Of a stretch of DNA of 64,000 bases, positions 48,090 through 57,700 are shown in pieces (within the stretch, counting starts at the first letter, position 1; every line of letters starts with the position of its first letter). The stretch is from assembly GCA_023426365.1 (NCBI GenBank), contig JAFAAW010000146.1, forward strand, positions 1 to 64,000. The letters are read 5' to 3'. The notes beneath the pieces are model-generated. The model was not told where the DNA came from and ran no database searches. It saw nothing but the letters and a program-made list of their open reading frames with translations. Source of the DNA: Pseudomonadota bacterium. GTDB taxonomy: Bacteria > Pseudomonadota > Alphaproteobacteria > Rhodospirillales > Magnetospirillaceae. A program made the translations under genes and the position numbers.

Positions 48090-49174
48090 CAGAATGCCCC
48101 GGCGCCGTCGAACACCGCCGCCAGCCCCTCGCCGGTGCGGCCGCCCAGGGCGGCACCCTGGTGGATGCGCGACCAGTCGGGTTCGCCGCTGGCACGCAGG
48201 TGGCGGCAGGCGAAACGGAAGGTGCGCAGCGCCGCCCACGGCCGCAGGATGCCCAGCGACAGCGTGCCGATCAGCCAGTTGCCAAGCGCCAGACGGATCA
48301 GGCGGCCGGTGGGGACCTCAAGCGCGAAGTGCGCCTCGGCAAAGCTGGTGTGGGCCGCCAACTGGCGCATGAAGCCCGCGCGATACCACGCATAGGGCAG
48401 GGCCAGCAGCACGGCGCCGCCGGCCAGGAAGACGAGCAACAGGCCGGTGGCGGCCTGCGCCCGGTCCGCCGGGTCGGTGGCGAGCACGTCCGCGAACGGG
48501 CGCGCGACCAGCAGGGCGAGGGCCGCGACCACGGCCGCGCATGCCCACAGCACCGCATAACGGCCATACAGCGGCCGGGCGCGGGCATCGCAGACAAAGC
48601 GGGTTTCGCCCAGCAGGGTATGGTTCAGGCGATAGCGCGCCAGCGTCATTTCCGCCCACGGATAGGCCCAGCCCAGACTGAGCAGGGTCGCCACGCCCAA
48701 GCCCAGCGCCATCAGGCCATAGCGCCACGCCTCGCCGCCCTGGCCGGCGCGGATGCCGCGCCACACCGTGCGCGACAATTGGTAACGGCGCGCCCGGTAC
48801 AATCCGGCAAAGGCCAGGAACACCGCCAGCACCTGGATCGCCACTATGACACCCGCCGCCCAGGTCTGGCCGCTTTCCACCGCCGTCTGGGCGGCGCCGA
48901 TGGCGATCATCACCGGCATGAGCACCGCGATCGTCACCACCAGGAAGCCCAGGAACAGCTCGCGCCCGGTGCCGGTATATTCGGCGGTGTCGCCCCAGGC
49001 GGTGGTGCCGGCCCACAACTGGCGGCGCACCCGTGTCTTGCCCCAAAAACGCCACAGGCTGAGGGTGATGATGTTGAGAACAAGATTGAGCAGCGACAGC
49101 CGGATGAAGGCGCCGGCGCGGCCGTGATGGACGAACGGCGCCGTCGCCGGCGCGGACGGGGCGGAAAGGTTCAC
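48089..49174 (-). CDS. DUF898 (YjgN-family) membrane protein
   Basis: This 361-residue protein has about eight hydrophobic helices in a repeat arrangement. The YjgN/DUF898 signature is seen in LLNLVLNIITLSLWRFWGKT near the start and again as ALGNWLIGTLSLGILRPWA near the end. Its function is unknown. The start is a GTG at 49174, which gives the usual short hydrophilic beginning; its ribosome site is poor. It is translationally coupled to the M48 protease. Confidence 0.88.
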   Translation of the reverse strand: MNLSAPSAPATAPFVHHGRAGAFIRLSLLNLVLNIITLSLWRFWGKTRVRRQLWAGTTAWGDTAEYTGTGRELFLGFLVVTIAVLMPVMIAIGAAQTAVESGQTWAAGVIVAIQVLAVFLAFAGLYRARRYQLSRTVWRGIRAGQGGEAWRYGLMALGLGVATLLSLGWAYPWAEMTLARYRLNHTLLGETRFVCDARARPLYGRYAVLWACAAVVAALALLVARPFADVLATDPADRAQAATGLLLVFLAGGAVLLALPYAWYRAGFMRQLAAHTSFAEAHFALEVPTGRLIRLALGNWLIGTLSLGILRPWAALRTFRFACRHLRASGEPDWSRIHQGAALGGRTGEGLAAVFDGAGAF

Positions 49175-49420
49175 GAGAATCGCTCGCGCAGATTGTGGCT
49201 GCCCCACACTACGCCGGGGGCGCAGGTCTGGCAACGGCAGGGACGGACCCGCGCGCCCGGCCACGACACCCGGATCGAAAGCGTTGGCCGCTGTTCTTAA
49301 GGGTAGGTGCGCTGGCGATTCGGGAGAGGCGGGGCCATCTCGACCTTGGACCCCGGCCGGCATAGTCTGGCATGGCCCGGAACAACGAGAGGTCGGGGGC
49401 AAACAGAGGGAGGAACCGTC

Positions 49421-50416
49421 GTGAGCCAATTCCGCGCAATGATGCTGAGCGAGAGCGAAGGCAAGGTTTCCCCGTCGCTGGAAACCCTGGACGACAGCTG
49501 CCTGCCGGCCGGCGACGTCACCGTGCGCATCGACTATTCCACCCTGAACTACAAGGACGGCATGATCCTGGCCGGGCTGGGCCGGCTGGTGCGCCAGTAT
49601 CCGCACGTCCCCGGCATCGATTTCGCCGGCACGGTCGAGGCGTCGGACAACCCCGCCTGGACGCCGGGCGACCGCGTCATCCTGACCGGCTGGCGGGTGG
49701 GCGAGGTGTGGTGGGGCGGCTTTGCCCAGAAGGCGCGGGTCAAGGGCGAATGGCTGGTGCCGCTGCCCGCCGGCCTGTCCACCCGCCAGGCCATGGCGCT
49801 GGGCACCGCCGGGCTGACCGCCATGCTGGCGGTGATGGCGCTCGAGGATCACGGCGTTACGCCCGCCACCGATGGCGAGGTGCTGGTCACCGGCGCCGCC
49901 GGCGGGCTGGGATCGGTCGCCACCGCCGTGCTGGCGGCGGGCGGCTATCGCGTGGCCGCGGCTACGGGGCGCGCCGAGCAGCACGACTACCTGCGCCGCC
50001 TGGGGGCCAGCGTGCTGGTGGACCGCGCCGAGCTGGCCGGCGGCGCCACCAAGCCGCTGCTGGCCGAACGTTGGGCTGCTTGCGTGGACAGCGTGGGCGG
50101 GCCGACCCTGGCCCATGTGCTGGCATCCTTGCGCCTGCACGGCGCGGTGGCGTCGTGCGGCAATGCGGGCGGCGTCGAGCTGAACACCACCGTCCTGCCG
50201 CTGCTGCTGCGCGGCATTTCCGTGCTGGGCATCGACAGCGCCCAATGCCCGACGCCGCGCCGCGTCCAGGCGTGGCAGCGGCTGGCCGCCGAGATGCCGA
50301 AGAACCTGCTGGACGAGATGACCACCGAGGCGGCGCTGGCCGATCTGCCGGCGCTGAGCGCGCAAATCCTGAAAGGTCAGGTGCGCGGTCGGGTGGTGAT
50401 CGACGTCAACCGCTGA
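49421..50416 (+). CDS. acuI: Acrylyl-CoA reductase AcuI / YhdH-type quinone oxidoreductase
   Basis: This is a 331-residue zinc-free medium-chain dehydrogenase of the AcuI/YhdH group, which reduces acryloyl-CoA to propionyl-CoA with NADPH. Family segments include LNYKDGMILAGLGRLVRQYPHVPGIDFAGTV, GTAGLTAMLAV and the Rossmann loop VTGAAGGLGSVA. The start is GTG 49421, with GGGAGGA six bases upstream. Its product propionyl-CoA would feed the methylmalonyl-CoA route, consistent with meaB nearby, although the two are not co-transcribed. It is 26 bases before msrP. Confidence 0.9.
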   Translation: MSQFRAMMLSESEGKVSPSLETLDDSCLPAGDVTVRIDYSTLNYKDGMILAGLGRLVRQYPHVPGIDFAGTVEASDNPAWTPGDRVILTGWRVGEVWWGGFAQKARVKGEWLVPLPAGLSTRQAMALGTAGLTAMLAVMALEDHGVTPATDGEVLVTGAAGGLGSVATAVLAAGGYRVAAATGRAEQHDYLRRLGASVLVDRAELAGGATKPLLAERWAACVDSVGGPTLAHVLASLRLHGAVASCGNAGGVELNTTVLPLLLRGISVLGIDSAQCPTPRRVQAWQRLAAEMPKNLLDEMTTEAALADLPALSAQILKGQVRGRVVIDVNR

Positions 50417-50442
50417 CCCGGTCAAACGCAAGAAGGCCCCCC

Positions 50443-51375
50443 ATGCTGATCCGCTTCGCCCCCGACATCCGCCCATCGGAAATCACCGACCGCCGCCTTT
50501 ATCTGGATCGCCGCCGTTTCCTGGCGCTGGGGGCGGCCGGGGCGGCAGCGGCCCTGTTGCCGGTGGGGCGGGCGTGGGCGGCGCCCTTGGATTACGCCAA
50601 GGGCGTGGTCACGCTGGACGAGACGCCGACCCCGTTCGAGGCGGCCAGCACCTACAACAATTACTACGAGTTCGGGACCGACAAGGACGACCCCTCGCGC
50701 AATGCCCCCGGCCGCCTGAAGGTCCGGCCGTGGAACGTGGCGGTCGAGGGCGAATGCGCTCGCCCCGGCGTGGTGGCGTACGAGGATCTGATCAAGCCGC
50801 ACCGGCTGGAGGAACGCATCTACCGCCTGCGCTGCGTCGAGGCGTGGTCCATGGTCATCCCCTGGGTGGGCGTGCCGCTGGCCGACGTGCTCAAGCGGTT
50901 CGAACCCACCTCCAAGGCCAGGTTCGTGGAATTCACCTCGCTGGCCGACCGCGAGCAGATGCCCGGCCTGCGCACCCCCATTCTGGACTGGCCCTATACC
51001 GAGGGACTGCGCATGGACGAGGCCATGCACCCGCTGACGCTGCTGGCGGTGGGCATGTATGGCCAGGAGCTGCCGGCCCAGAACGGCGCGCCGATCCGGC
51101 TGGTGGTGCCGTGGAAATACGGCTTCAAATCCATCAAGTCGATCGTGCGCATCCGCTTCACCGAAACCCAGCCGGCCACCGCCTGGAACAAGTACGCACC
51201 GCGCGAATACGGCTTTTATTCCAACGTCAATCCGGCGGTGGACCACCCGCGCTGGAGCCAGGCCAAGGAGCGCCGCATCGGCGAGTTCCGCCGCCGCGAG
51301 ACCTTGCCCTTCAACGGCTATGCCGACCAGGTGGCCGGTCTTTATGCCGGCATGGACCTGAAAGCCAATTACTGA
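50443..51375 (+). CDS. msrP: Protein-methionine-sulfoxide reductase catalytic subunit MsrP
   Basis: This 310-residue periplasmic molybdoenzyme (YedY) repairs oxidised methionine in envelope proteins. A twin-arginine signal (DRRRFLALGAAGAA, near residue 23) directs folded export. The molybdenum-coordinating Cys is in RLRCVEAWSMVIPW, and the pterin contacts in VVPWKYGFKSIKSI. AAGG precedes ATG 50443. The stop overlaps the start of msrQ by one base (TGATG). Confidence 0.96.
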   Translation: MLIRFAPDIRPSEITDRRLYLDRRRFLALGAAGAAAALLPVGRAWAAPLDYAKGVVTLDETPTPFEAASTYNNYYEFGTDKDDPSRNAPGRLKVRPWNVAVEGECARPGVVAYEDLIKPHRLEERIYRLRCVEAWSMVIPWVGVPLADVLKRFEPTSKARFVEFTSLADREQMPGLRTPILDWPYTEGLRMDEAMHPLTLLAVGMYGQELPAQNGAPIRLVVPWKYGFKSIKSIVRIRFTETQPATAWNKYAPREYGFYSNVNPAVDHPRWSQAKERRIGEFRRRETLPFNGYADQVAGLYAGMDLKANY

Positions 51376-51968
51376 TGCCGCGCTGGCTGAAACCGGCGGT
51401 ATTCACCCTGTCGCTGCTGCCGCTGGCGTGGCTGGCGTGGCGCGGGGTGCACGGTTCGCTGGGCGTCAACCCCATCGAGACGGTCAACCGGTACCTGGGC
51501 GACTGGGCCTTGCGCTTCCTGCTGATCGCGCTGGCGGTGACGCCGCTGCGCAAGATCACCGGCTGGGCGCCGCTGGCGCGGCTGCGGCGCATGATGGGGC
51601 TGTTCGCATTCTTCTATGTGGCGCTGCACCTGGCGTCCTATCTGGGCCTGGACCTGTTCTTCGACTGGCAGGCGCTGTTCAAGGACGTGGTCAAGCGGCG
51701 CTACATCACGCTGGGGATGCTGGCCTTTGCGCTGCTGGTGCCGCTGGCCGTCACCTCGACCGATGGCATGATCCGCCGCCTGGGCGGACGGGCATGGCGG
51801 CGGCTGCACCTGCTGGTGTTTCCGGCCGCCGTGCTGGGGGTGGTCCATTACTGGATGATGGTGAAGGCCGACATCCGCCAGCCGGCGCTTTACGCGGCCA
51901 TGCTGGCGGTTCTGCTCGGCTATCGACTGGCGGCTGCGCTGCGGGCACGCCGCCGCGCCGTCGCCTGA
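51375..51968 (+). CDS. msrQ: Heme membrane subunit MsrQ
   Basis: This is a 197-residue, six-helix b-type heme protein (YedZ) that takes electrons from the quinone pool and passes them to MsrP. Heme-ligand histidines are visible in FYVALHLASYLG, WRRLHLLVFPAAVLGVVHYW. It overlaps msrP and completes the two-gene unit. Together with coq7, dsbB and sodC in this window it forms a set of periplasmic redox functions. Confidence 0.95.
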   Translation: MPRWLKPAVFTLSLLPLAWLAWRGVHGSLGVNPIETVNRYLGDWALRFLLIALAVTPLRKITGWAPLARLRRMMGLFAFFYVALHLASYLGLDLFFDWQALFKDVVKRRYITLGMLAFALLVPLAVTSTDGMIRRLGGRAWRRLHLLVFPAAVLGVVHYWMMVKADIRQPALYAAMLAVLLGYRLAAALRARRRAVA

Positions 51969-52068
51969 CCGCGCCCCCAGGGCCGCGGCCAGGCGCGCAC
52001 AGCCGCGCGCCCGGCGAGGGCCAAACATGAAACCACACCATCGTGCGCCATATGTGACGCTCGACGGT

Positions 52069-52308
52069 CTAGCGGCTTTCCGACCCCCCTCCGCCCGAGG
52101 GCGGCGGCGGTGCCGACGGCGACTGTTCCGGCGTGGCGGGGGCGGCCGGCTGGTTGGGGGCGGCGCTGGGGGGCGCGGGCGGGGCGCCCTGTTCCTGCTG
52201 GCTCTGGCCGCGCTTGGGGGTTTCGGCCTGTTCCTGTCCGCCCTGGTCGCAGGCGGCCAGGCCCAAGGCCAACCCGACGGCGGTGACGGCCGCGATCCGC
52301 TTTAGCAT
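52069..52308 (-). CDS. Small proline-rich lipoprotein
   Basis: This 79-residue protein has a lipoprotein signal peptide with lipobox LGLAAC (Cys20). The mature part is low-complexity: Gln/Glu-rich, then a long Pro/Ala segment, ending in GGGGSESR. It is likely an envelope spacer or an extended lipoprotein. GGAGAA precedes the ATG. No similar family is recognised and the partner is unknown. Confidence 0.75.
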   Translation of the reverse strand: MLKRIAAVTAVGLALGLAACDQGGQEQAETPKRGQSQQEQGAPPAPPSAAPNQPAAPATPEQSPSAPPPPSGGGGSESR

Positions 52309-52436
52309 GCCTGGTTCTCCACTGTGGCAAACACATGGACTTGGGCCGTCAACGCCGCCCGGGCCTCAAGGTTCCCATTCCCGCGCGGTTGCGCCCGGGT
52401 CATAATGGCGGCCGTGGCGTAACTTTCGGTGCATCC

Positions 52437-52922
52437 ATGGGACCTCTGTTCCGTTCTTTGCTTGCCGCAGCCGTGATCGTGGGCATCGCGCCCGGCGGCG
52501 CGTGGGCGCAGGTCAAGTTCAAGCGCTGCCTGTCCGACACGGAAATCCAAGTGGAGCAACTGGTGCGCCATGGCGTGTTCCTGCGCGAATCGGCCAATCG
52601 CTGCGACGAGATGCTGCCCGGCACCGCCAAGAAATGGACGGCCTTCGACGAACGGTTCGGCCCGCGCCTCAAGCAGCAGACCGACCGCCGCGCCAAGCTG
52701 TTCCAGCGCGAGTTCCGCCAGGATGCCCTTAAGGTGCGCACCTATTTCGACGGCCGGCTGGTGACCTATCACCGCAACGTGCCGCTGACGGTCGCCTATT
52801 GCACCCAGGCCAACCGCATGCTGGACGAGGTCACCAAACGCGGCTGGAACGCCTTTGCCGACCAGGCCAAGGTCGTGCAGAACGAGGTGCGGCTGGATTA
52901 CAAAGCCTGCACCGCCGGCTGA
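52437..52922 (+). CDS. Exported protein of unknown function
   Basis: I do not recognise this 161-residue protein. A signal peptide (about residues 1-25, ending GGAWA) is followed by a compact, mostly helical, highly charged domain. Four cysteines (KRCLSD, NRCDEM, AYCTQA and KACTAG) are spaced so that two disulfides could form in the periplasm, in keeping with the dsbB gene nearby. No membrane segment or known motif follows. ATG 52437 is chosen because it starts the signal peptide. Confidence 0.7.
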   Translation: MGPLFRSLLAAAVIVGIAPGGAWAQVKFKRCLSDTEIQVEQLVRHGVFLRESANRCDEMLPGTAKKWTAFDERFGPRLKQQTDRRAKLFQREFRQDALKVRTYFDGRLVTYHRNVPLTVAYCTQANRMLDEVTKRGWNAFADQAKVVQNEVRLDYKACTAG

Positions 52923-52954
52923 CGGGAGGGGGCAGCCCCCTCCCGCCGCGGCGC

Positions 52955-53401
52955 TTACTGGCGGGTTTCCATGCGCTGCTGGATCTGGTCGGCCGCCGAT
53001 TGGGCGCTGCCGGTGGACAATTCCAGCAGCCTGACGCTTTCCTGCAGCAGCGAATCCATGCTTTGGCGCACGAAGTTGCGATGCACCTTCAGCATGTCCT
53101 CGACGGTGCGGCAGGTCATCAGATCGTTGGCGCAGCGCATGCCCATCTGCAACGATTGCTGGGTGTAGTGCATCATCTCCCAACTGACGTCCTGGGCGCC
53201 CTTGGCCAGGCGCGCGCCGGTCTCGATCAGGCTTTCCATGTCGCCGCGGCCCACGTCGCCCATGTCGCTATAGAGGCGCGTGCCCGCCCCCAGGAGCGTG
53301 CGGGCCTGCTCGGCCTGCCGCCGGCTCAGTTCGGCTGCGTTGTCGGCGCCCTGTTCCAGGGTCTGGGTGATGGGGTCCTTGTCGTCCTTCTTCGCTGCCA
53401 T
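52955..53401 (-). CDS. Phasin-family protein
   Basis: This 148-residue amphipathic helical protein resembles phasins, which coat polyhydroxyalkanoate granules. The core RQAEQARTLLGAGTRLYSDMGD and the helix MHYTQQSLQMGMRCANDLMTCRTVEDML fit Phasin_2-type proteins, including the ending QRMETR. GGGAGAGGG precedes ATG 53401. PHA synthase genes are absent from the window. It is convergent to the exported protein gene. Confidence 0.85.
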   Translation of the reverse strand: MAAKKDDKDPITQTLEQGADNAAELSRRQAEQARTLLGAGTRLYSDMGDVGRGDMESLIETGARLAKGAQDVSWEMMHYTQQSLQMGMRCANDLMTCRTVEDMLKVHRNFVRQSMDSLLQESVRLLELSTGSAQSAADQIQQRMETRQ

Positions 53402-53605
53402 GGCCCTCTCCCTTGTCTGATGGGCCATGGTAGCCGCCGGTCCGAGGTCGGGTCTTTATGCGAGACGGGGGAGGAACCGGGACAATGGAGGGAAGGCATC
53501 GGGCGGGGGGTATGCCGGATGGGAGGCCGGCAAGCCGTCTGGTGGCCGAACCCGCTTGCGAAATGCGAGAACGGAACTGCGCGTCCATCACCCTGAGGTG
53601 TCGTT

Positions 53606-54112
53606 GTGAGTGAATTCGTCCTTGCCGAGGAGCAGCATCAGACCGGACCCGCCCTTGCCGAGGCGGTGCGGGCCAGGGTCAAATGGTTCAACGCGGAAAA
53701 GGGGTTCGGCTTCGTCGTGCCGCTGGATGGCCGGCCCGAGGCGTTCCTGCATGCCTCGGTGCTGGCCCGGGGCGGGGTCGCGCGCCTGGGCGAGGGGGCG
53801 GGCCTCTTGTGCGCCATCGCCGCCACGCCGAAGGGGCCGCAGGTGGTGCGGGTGGACGAGGTGATGCCCGTCGATCCGGCGCCGCCGGTGGAATACAGCC
53901 TGGCGGGGGTGGTGAAGTGGTATCAGCCGGACAAGGGGTTCGGCTTCGTCGTCGCCGAGGATGGCGGCCGCGACGTGTTCGTCCACAAGAGCGCGCTGCG
54001 CCGCTCGGGGCTGGGCGGGCTGTCCGGCGGCCAGCGGGTGCTGGTGTCGCTGGTGCTCGGCCCCAAGGGACGCGAGGCGCGCACGGTGGTGGTGCTGCCC
54101 GCCGTGCTGTAG
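53606..54112 (+). CDS. Cold-shock protein with two cold-shock domains
   Basis: This 168-residue protein carries two OB-fold cold-shock domains in tandem. The first (about residues 22-85) has VKWFNAEKGFGFV; the second (~98-165) has VKWYQPDKGFGFV and FVHKSAL. In the first the RNP2 motif reads FLHAS, in the second VFVHKS, so they may bind different single-stranded nucleic acids. Two-domain Csp proteins are common in alphaproteobacteria. The start is GTG 53606, with GAGGTG in front. It is transcribed alone and followed by a hairpin shared with the next gene. Confidence 0.93.
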   Translation: MSEFVLAEEQHQTGPALAEAVRARVKWFNAEKGFGFVVPLDGRPEAFLHASVLARGGVARLGEGAGLLCAIAATPKGPQVVRVDEVMPVDPAPPVEYSLAGVVKWYQPDKGFGFVVAEDGGRDVFVHKSALRRSGLGGLSGGQRVLVSLVLGPKGREARTVVVLPAVL

Positions 54113-54189
54113 GCGGCCCTGCTGCGGGGCGTCCGCTCGCGCCCCGGGTCCAGCGCCGGCCTTGCCGAAAAGGCCCGTTTCAGGCCCGC

Positions 54190-54229
54190 AAAAGACATCG
54201 CCCCGGCTTCACTGGGAAGCCGGGGCGAT
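54190..54229 (-). terminator. Strong hairpin terminator of the small membrane gene
   Basis: A 14-bp perfect stem (ATCGCCCCGGCTTC / GAAGCCGGGGCGAT) with a 5-base loop is followed on the minus strand, after GTC, by TTTT. It may also stop the convergent cold-shock transcript. Confidence 0.75.
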
Positions 54230-54254
54230 GATCATTCGCCGTGCAGCGAAGCGA

Positions 54255-54473
54255 TTACGCTTCGTCGCCGCCGGTCGAGGCCAGGTACATGACGCCGCCC
54301 AGGAACAGGGCGGTCAGGGCCAGACCGATATAAACAGCGAAGCCCAGCGGGCTGGCGCTCGACGGAGCGGCGACGCCGTTGAACAGGGCACCGACGACCG
54401 AAACGGCCAGGTACAACGCGATCACCAGCACGCCGGCCACGGTCAGGCCGAGAACCTTCGGAAGGACGTTCAT
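54255..54473 (-). CDS. Very small two-helix membrane protein
   Basis: This 72-residue protein consists almost wholly of two membrane helices (about residues 6-32 and 42-66) separated by a short polar loop (AAPSSASP), with an acidic tail GGDEA. It is not similar to any family I recognise. AAGGAG lies nine bases before ATG 54473, and a long-stemmed terminator follows, so it seems well expressed as a single gene. The function is unknown. Confidence 0.75.
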   Translation of the reverse strand: MNVLPKVLGLTVAGVLVIALYLAVSVVGALFNGVAAPSSASPLGFAVYIGLALTALFLGGVMYLASTGGDEA

Positions 54474-54704
54474 CGAACACGCTCCTTGAATCTTTAACGC
54501 CGGTCCAACCGACCGGCCCCCTCAGCGGAAAGCTCTACCAGATTTAGGGCTAATTCGAAAGGTCAATTCGTCGATCTGGACCGGCTCTAAACCGGTTGCG
54601 CGCCGCCTTGCGCCGGGCGGGCTAGGGCGCTTTCGGGTGGTTGAAGCCATCCGGCCAAGGCGAAAGATGGGGAAGGGTTGTGGCATCGGTCGAAAGGCTG
54701 AGAC

Positions 54705-57700
54705 GTGACCCCAGGCAATGCCCCCGGCCCGCGCATCTACAACCTGTTCCCCCTGCTGGTCGGCCCGCCGGTGCATTGGTGCGCGGAACTGCCGCGCATC
54801 CAGGCCATGGGCTTCGATTGGGTCTACCTCAATCCCTTTCATATGCCGGGGTTCTCCGGCTCGCTCTATGCGGTCAAGGATTACTATCGCCTGCATCCCG
54901 ACCTGGACGACGGCCGCCCCATGGACCGCCAGTTGCGCGAGTTCACCGCGCGCGCCGTCGATCTGGGTCTTCGGGTGATGATGGATCTGGTGATCAACCA
55001 CACCTCGAAGGACGCGGTGCTGGTGGGCGAACACCCCGACTGGTTCGTGCGTGACGCCTCGGGCGCCCTGGTGTCGCCCGTCGCGGTGGACCCCGACGAT
55101 CCCACCAAGGTGACCGAATGGGGCGATCTGGCCCGCATCGATTATGACGATCCCGCCCTGCGGCCGGCGCTGGTGGAATATTGGGCCGCCCTGGCGCGCC
55201 ATTATGCCGGCCTGGGCTTTTCCGGCTTTCGCTGCGATGCCGCCTATCAGGTGCCGGCCGAGGTGTGGGCCGGCGTGATCGCCGCCACCCGCGACCGCTG
55301 CCCCCAGGCCCATTTCGCCGCCGAGACCCTGGGCTGCACCCCCGAACAGATCGCGGCCTTGCACCGGGCCGGCTTCGACACGCTGTTCAATTCGTCCAAA
55401 TGGTGGGATTTCCACGCCCCCTGGCTGTTGGAACAGTACGACCAGTTGCGGGCCATCGCGCCCAGCATCGCCTTTCCCGAAAGCCACGACACCGGGCGGG
55501 TCGCCGCCGAGGCGGGCGAGGACGCCGAGAAATGGGCGCGGCTGCGCGCCGCCTTCGCCGCCTTCTTCTCGGCCGGGTGGATGATGCCGCTGGGCTATGA
55601 ATGGGGCTGGCGGGCCAAGCCCGACGTGGTGGCCACCCGGCCCACCGACCGCGAGACCAATCATTACGACCTGTCGGATTTCATCGCCGTGCTGAACCGG
55701 CTGAAGGCGGAGACGCCGGCCCTCAACGCCGAGGGACGGCAGATCCGGCTGAATGCCGCCGCCGATCCGCTGGTCGCGCTGTTGCGCCTGACCCCGGACG
55801 AGGAGGGGGCGGCACTGGTGCTGCTCAACACCAGCGCCGACCGCCCGGCGGCGGTGGATGCCGCCCGCCTGCTGGACGATGCCGGCTGGGACACCGCGCG
55901 CTTTCATGCGGCGCTGGGCGATGGCGGCGACCTGCCGCCGCTGGGGGTGCGCCTGTTGCGCACCGAAACGGCGCAGGCCGCGGCCAAGCGCGACATGCCC
56001 GATGCCGGCCGGCCCGGCATCCTGATCCTGGCGGTGGCGCCGTGCGTGGAGTGCGGCCGCTATCCGGTCAAGCGCGAGGTGGGCGACGTGATCGAGGTCA
56101 CCGCCGACATCCTGAAAGACGGCCACGACCGGCTGGCCGCCCGCGTGCTGTGGCGCGAACAGGGCGATTCCGCCTGGCGGTGGGAGGCCATGCACCACGC
56201 CGACAACGACCGCTGGCTGGGGCGGGTGCGGCTGGAGCGCAACACGCGGGTGGAGTTCACCATCGAAGCCTGGGTGGATACCTATGAAAGCTGGCGCGAC
56301 GACCTGTCCAAGAAGCGCGCCGCCGATCAGGCCGTTGCCGTCGAGGTGATGGAAGGCCGCATGCTGCTGAACGGCCGCCTGGGCGCGGTGCAGGGGCAGG
56401 ACCGCGAGCGGCTGGAGCAGGTGCTGGCCGAGGTGGCGACGGCCGCGGACGATGCCGACCGCGCCGACCTGCTGGCCTCGGCCCTGGTGCGCGGCATCAT
56501 GGCGCGCTGGCCCGACCGCACGGGGGCGGTGCGCCATCCGGGCGTGTTTCCGGTGGTGGTGGACCGGGTGGCGGCGCGCTTTTCCGCCTGGTACGAGATG
56601 ATGGTGCGCAGCCAGGGGTCGGCGCCCGGCCGTTCCGCCACCTTCGCCGAGGCCGAGCGGCGCCTGCCCGACATCAAGGCCATGGGCTTCGACGTGGTCT
56701 ACCTGCTGCCCATCCATCCCATCGGCCGGGTCCACCGCAAGGGGCCGGACAACACCCTGGTGGCGGGCGAGACCGACCCCGGCAGCCCCTATGCCATCGG
56801 CAGCACCGAGGGCGGGCACACCGGCATCCACCCCGATCTGGGCACGCTGGACGATTTCCGCCATTTCGTCGCCGAGGTGGCGCGCCACGGCATGGAGGTG
56901 GCGCTGGATTTCGCCATCCAATGCGCCCCCGATCATCCGTGGATCAAGGAGCACCCCGAGTGGTTCCTGTGGCGCCCCGACGGCACCATCCGCTATGCGG
57001 AAAACCCGCCCAAGAAGTACCAGGACATCGTCAACGTCACCTTCCAAGGCCCCCATGCCGGGGCGCTGTGGCGCGAGCTGCTGGAGGTGGTGCTGTTCTG
57101 GGTGGGGGAGGGGGTGCGCATCTTCCGCGTGGACAACCCGCACACCAAGCCGATCCCGTTCTGGGAATGGCTGATCGCGCGGGTGCACGAGCGCCACCCG
57201 GATGTCATCTTCCTGTCCGAAGCATTTACCCGCCCCAAGCTGATGCGGGCGCTGGCCAAGGCCGGCTTCACCCAGTCCTACACCTATTTCACCTGGCGCA
57301 ATTTCAAGCGCGAACTGGCCGATTACCTGCTGGAGCTGGCCCAGGGCGAGGCCCGCGAATACATGCGCCCCCATTTCTGGCCGACCACGCCCGACATCCT
57401 GCCGCCCTTCCTGCAGACCGGCGGGCGGGCGGCGTTCCGCATCCGGCTGGTGCTGGCGGCCACGCTGTCGTCGCTGTACGGCATCTACAACGGCTACGAA
57501 TTGTGCGAGGCGGCCGCCGTGCCGGGCAAGGAGGAATACCTGCATTCCGAGAAGTACCAGTTCAAGGTGTGGGACTGGAACCGGCCGGGCAACATCAAGG
57601 CCGACATCACCCGGCTGAACGCTATCCGCCGCGAGAACCCGGCGCTGCACGAGTTCGAGAACGTGCGCTTTCATCCGGCCGAGGACGAATCGGTGCTGTT

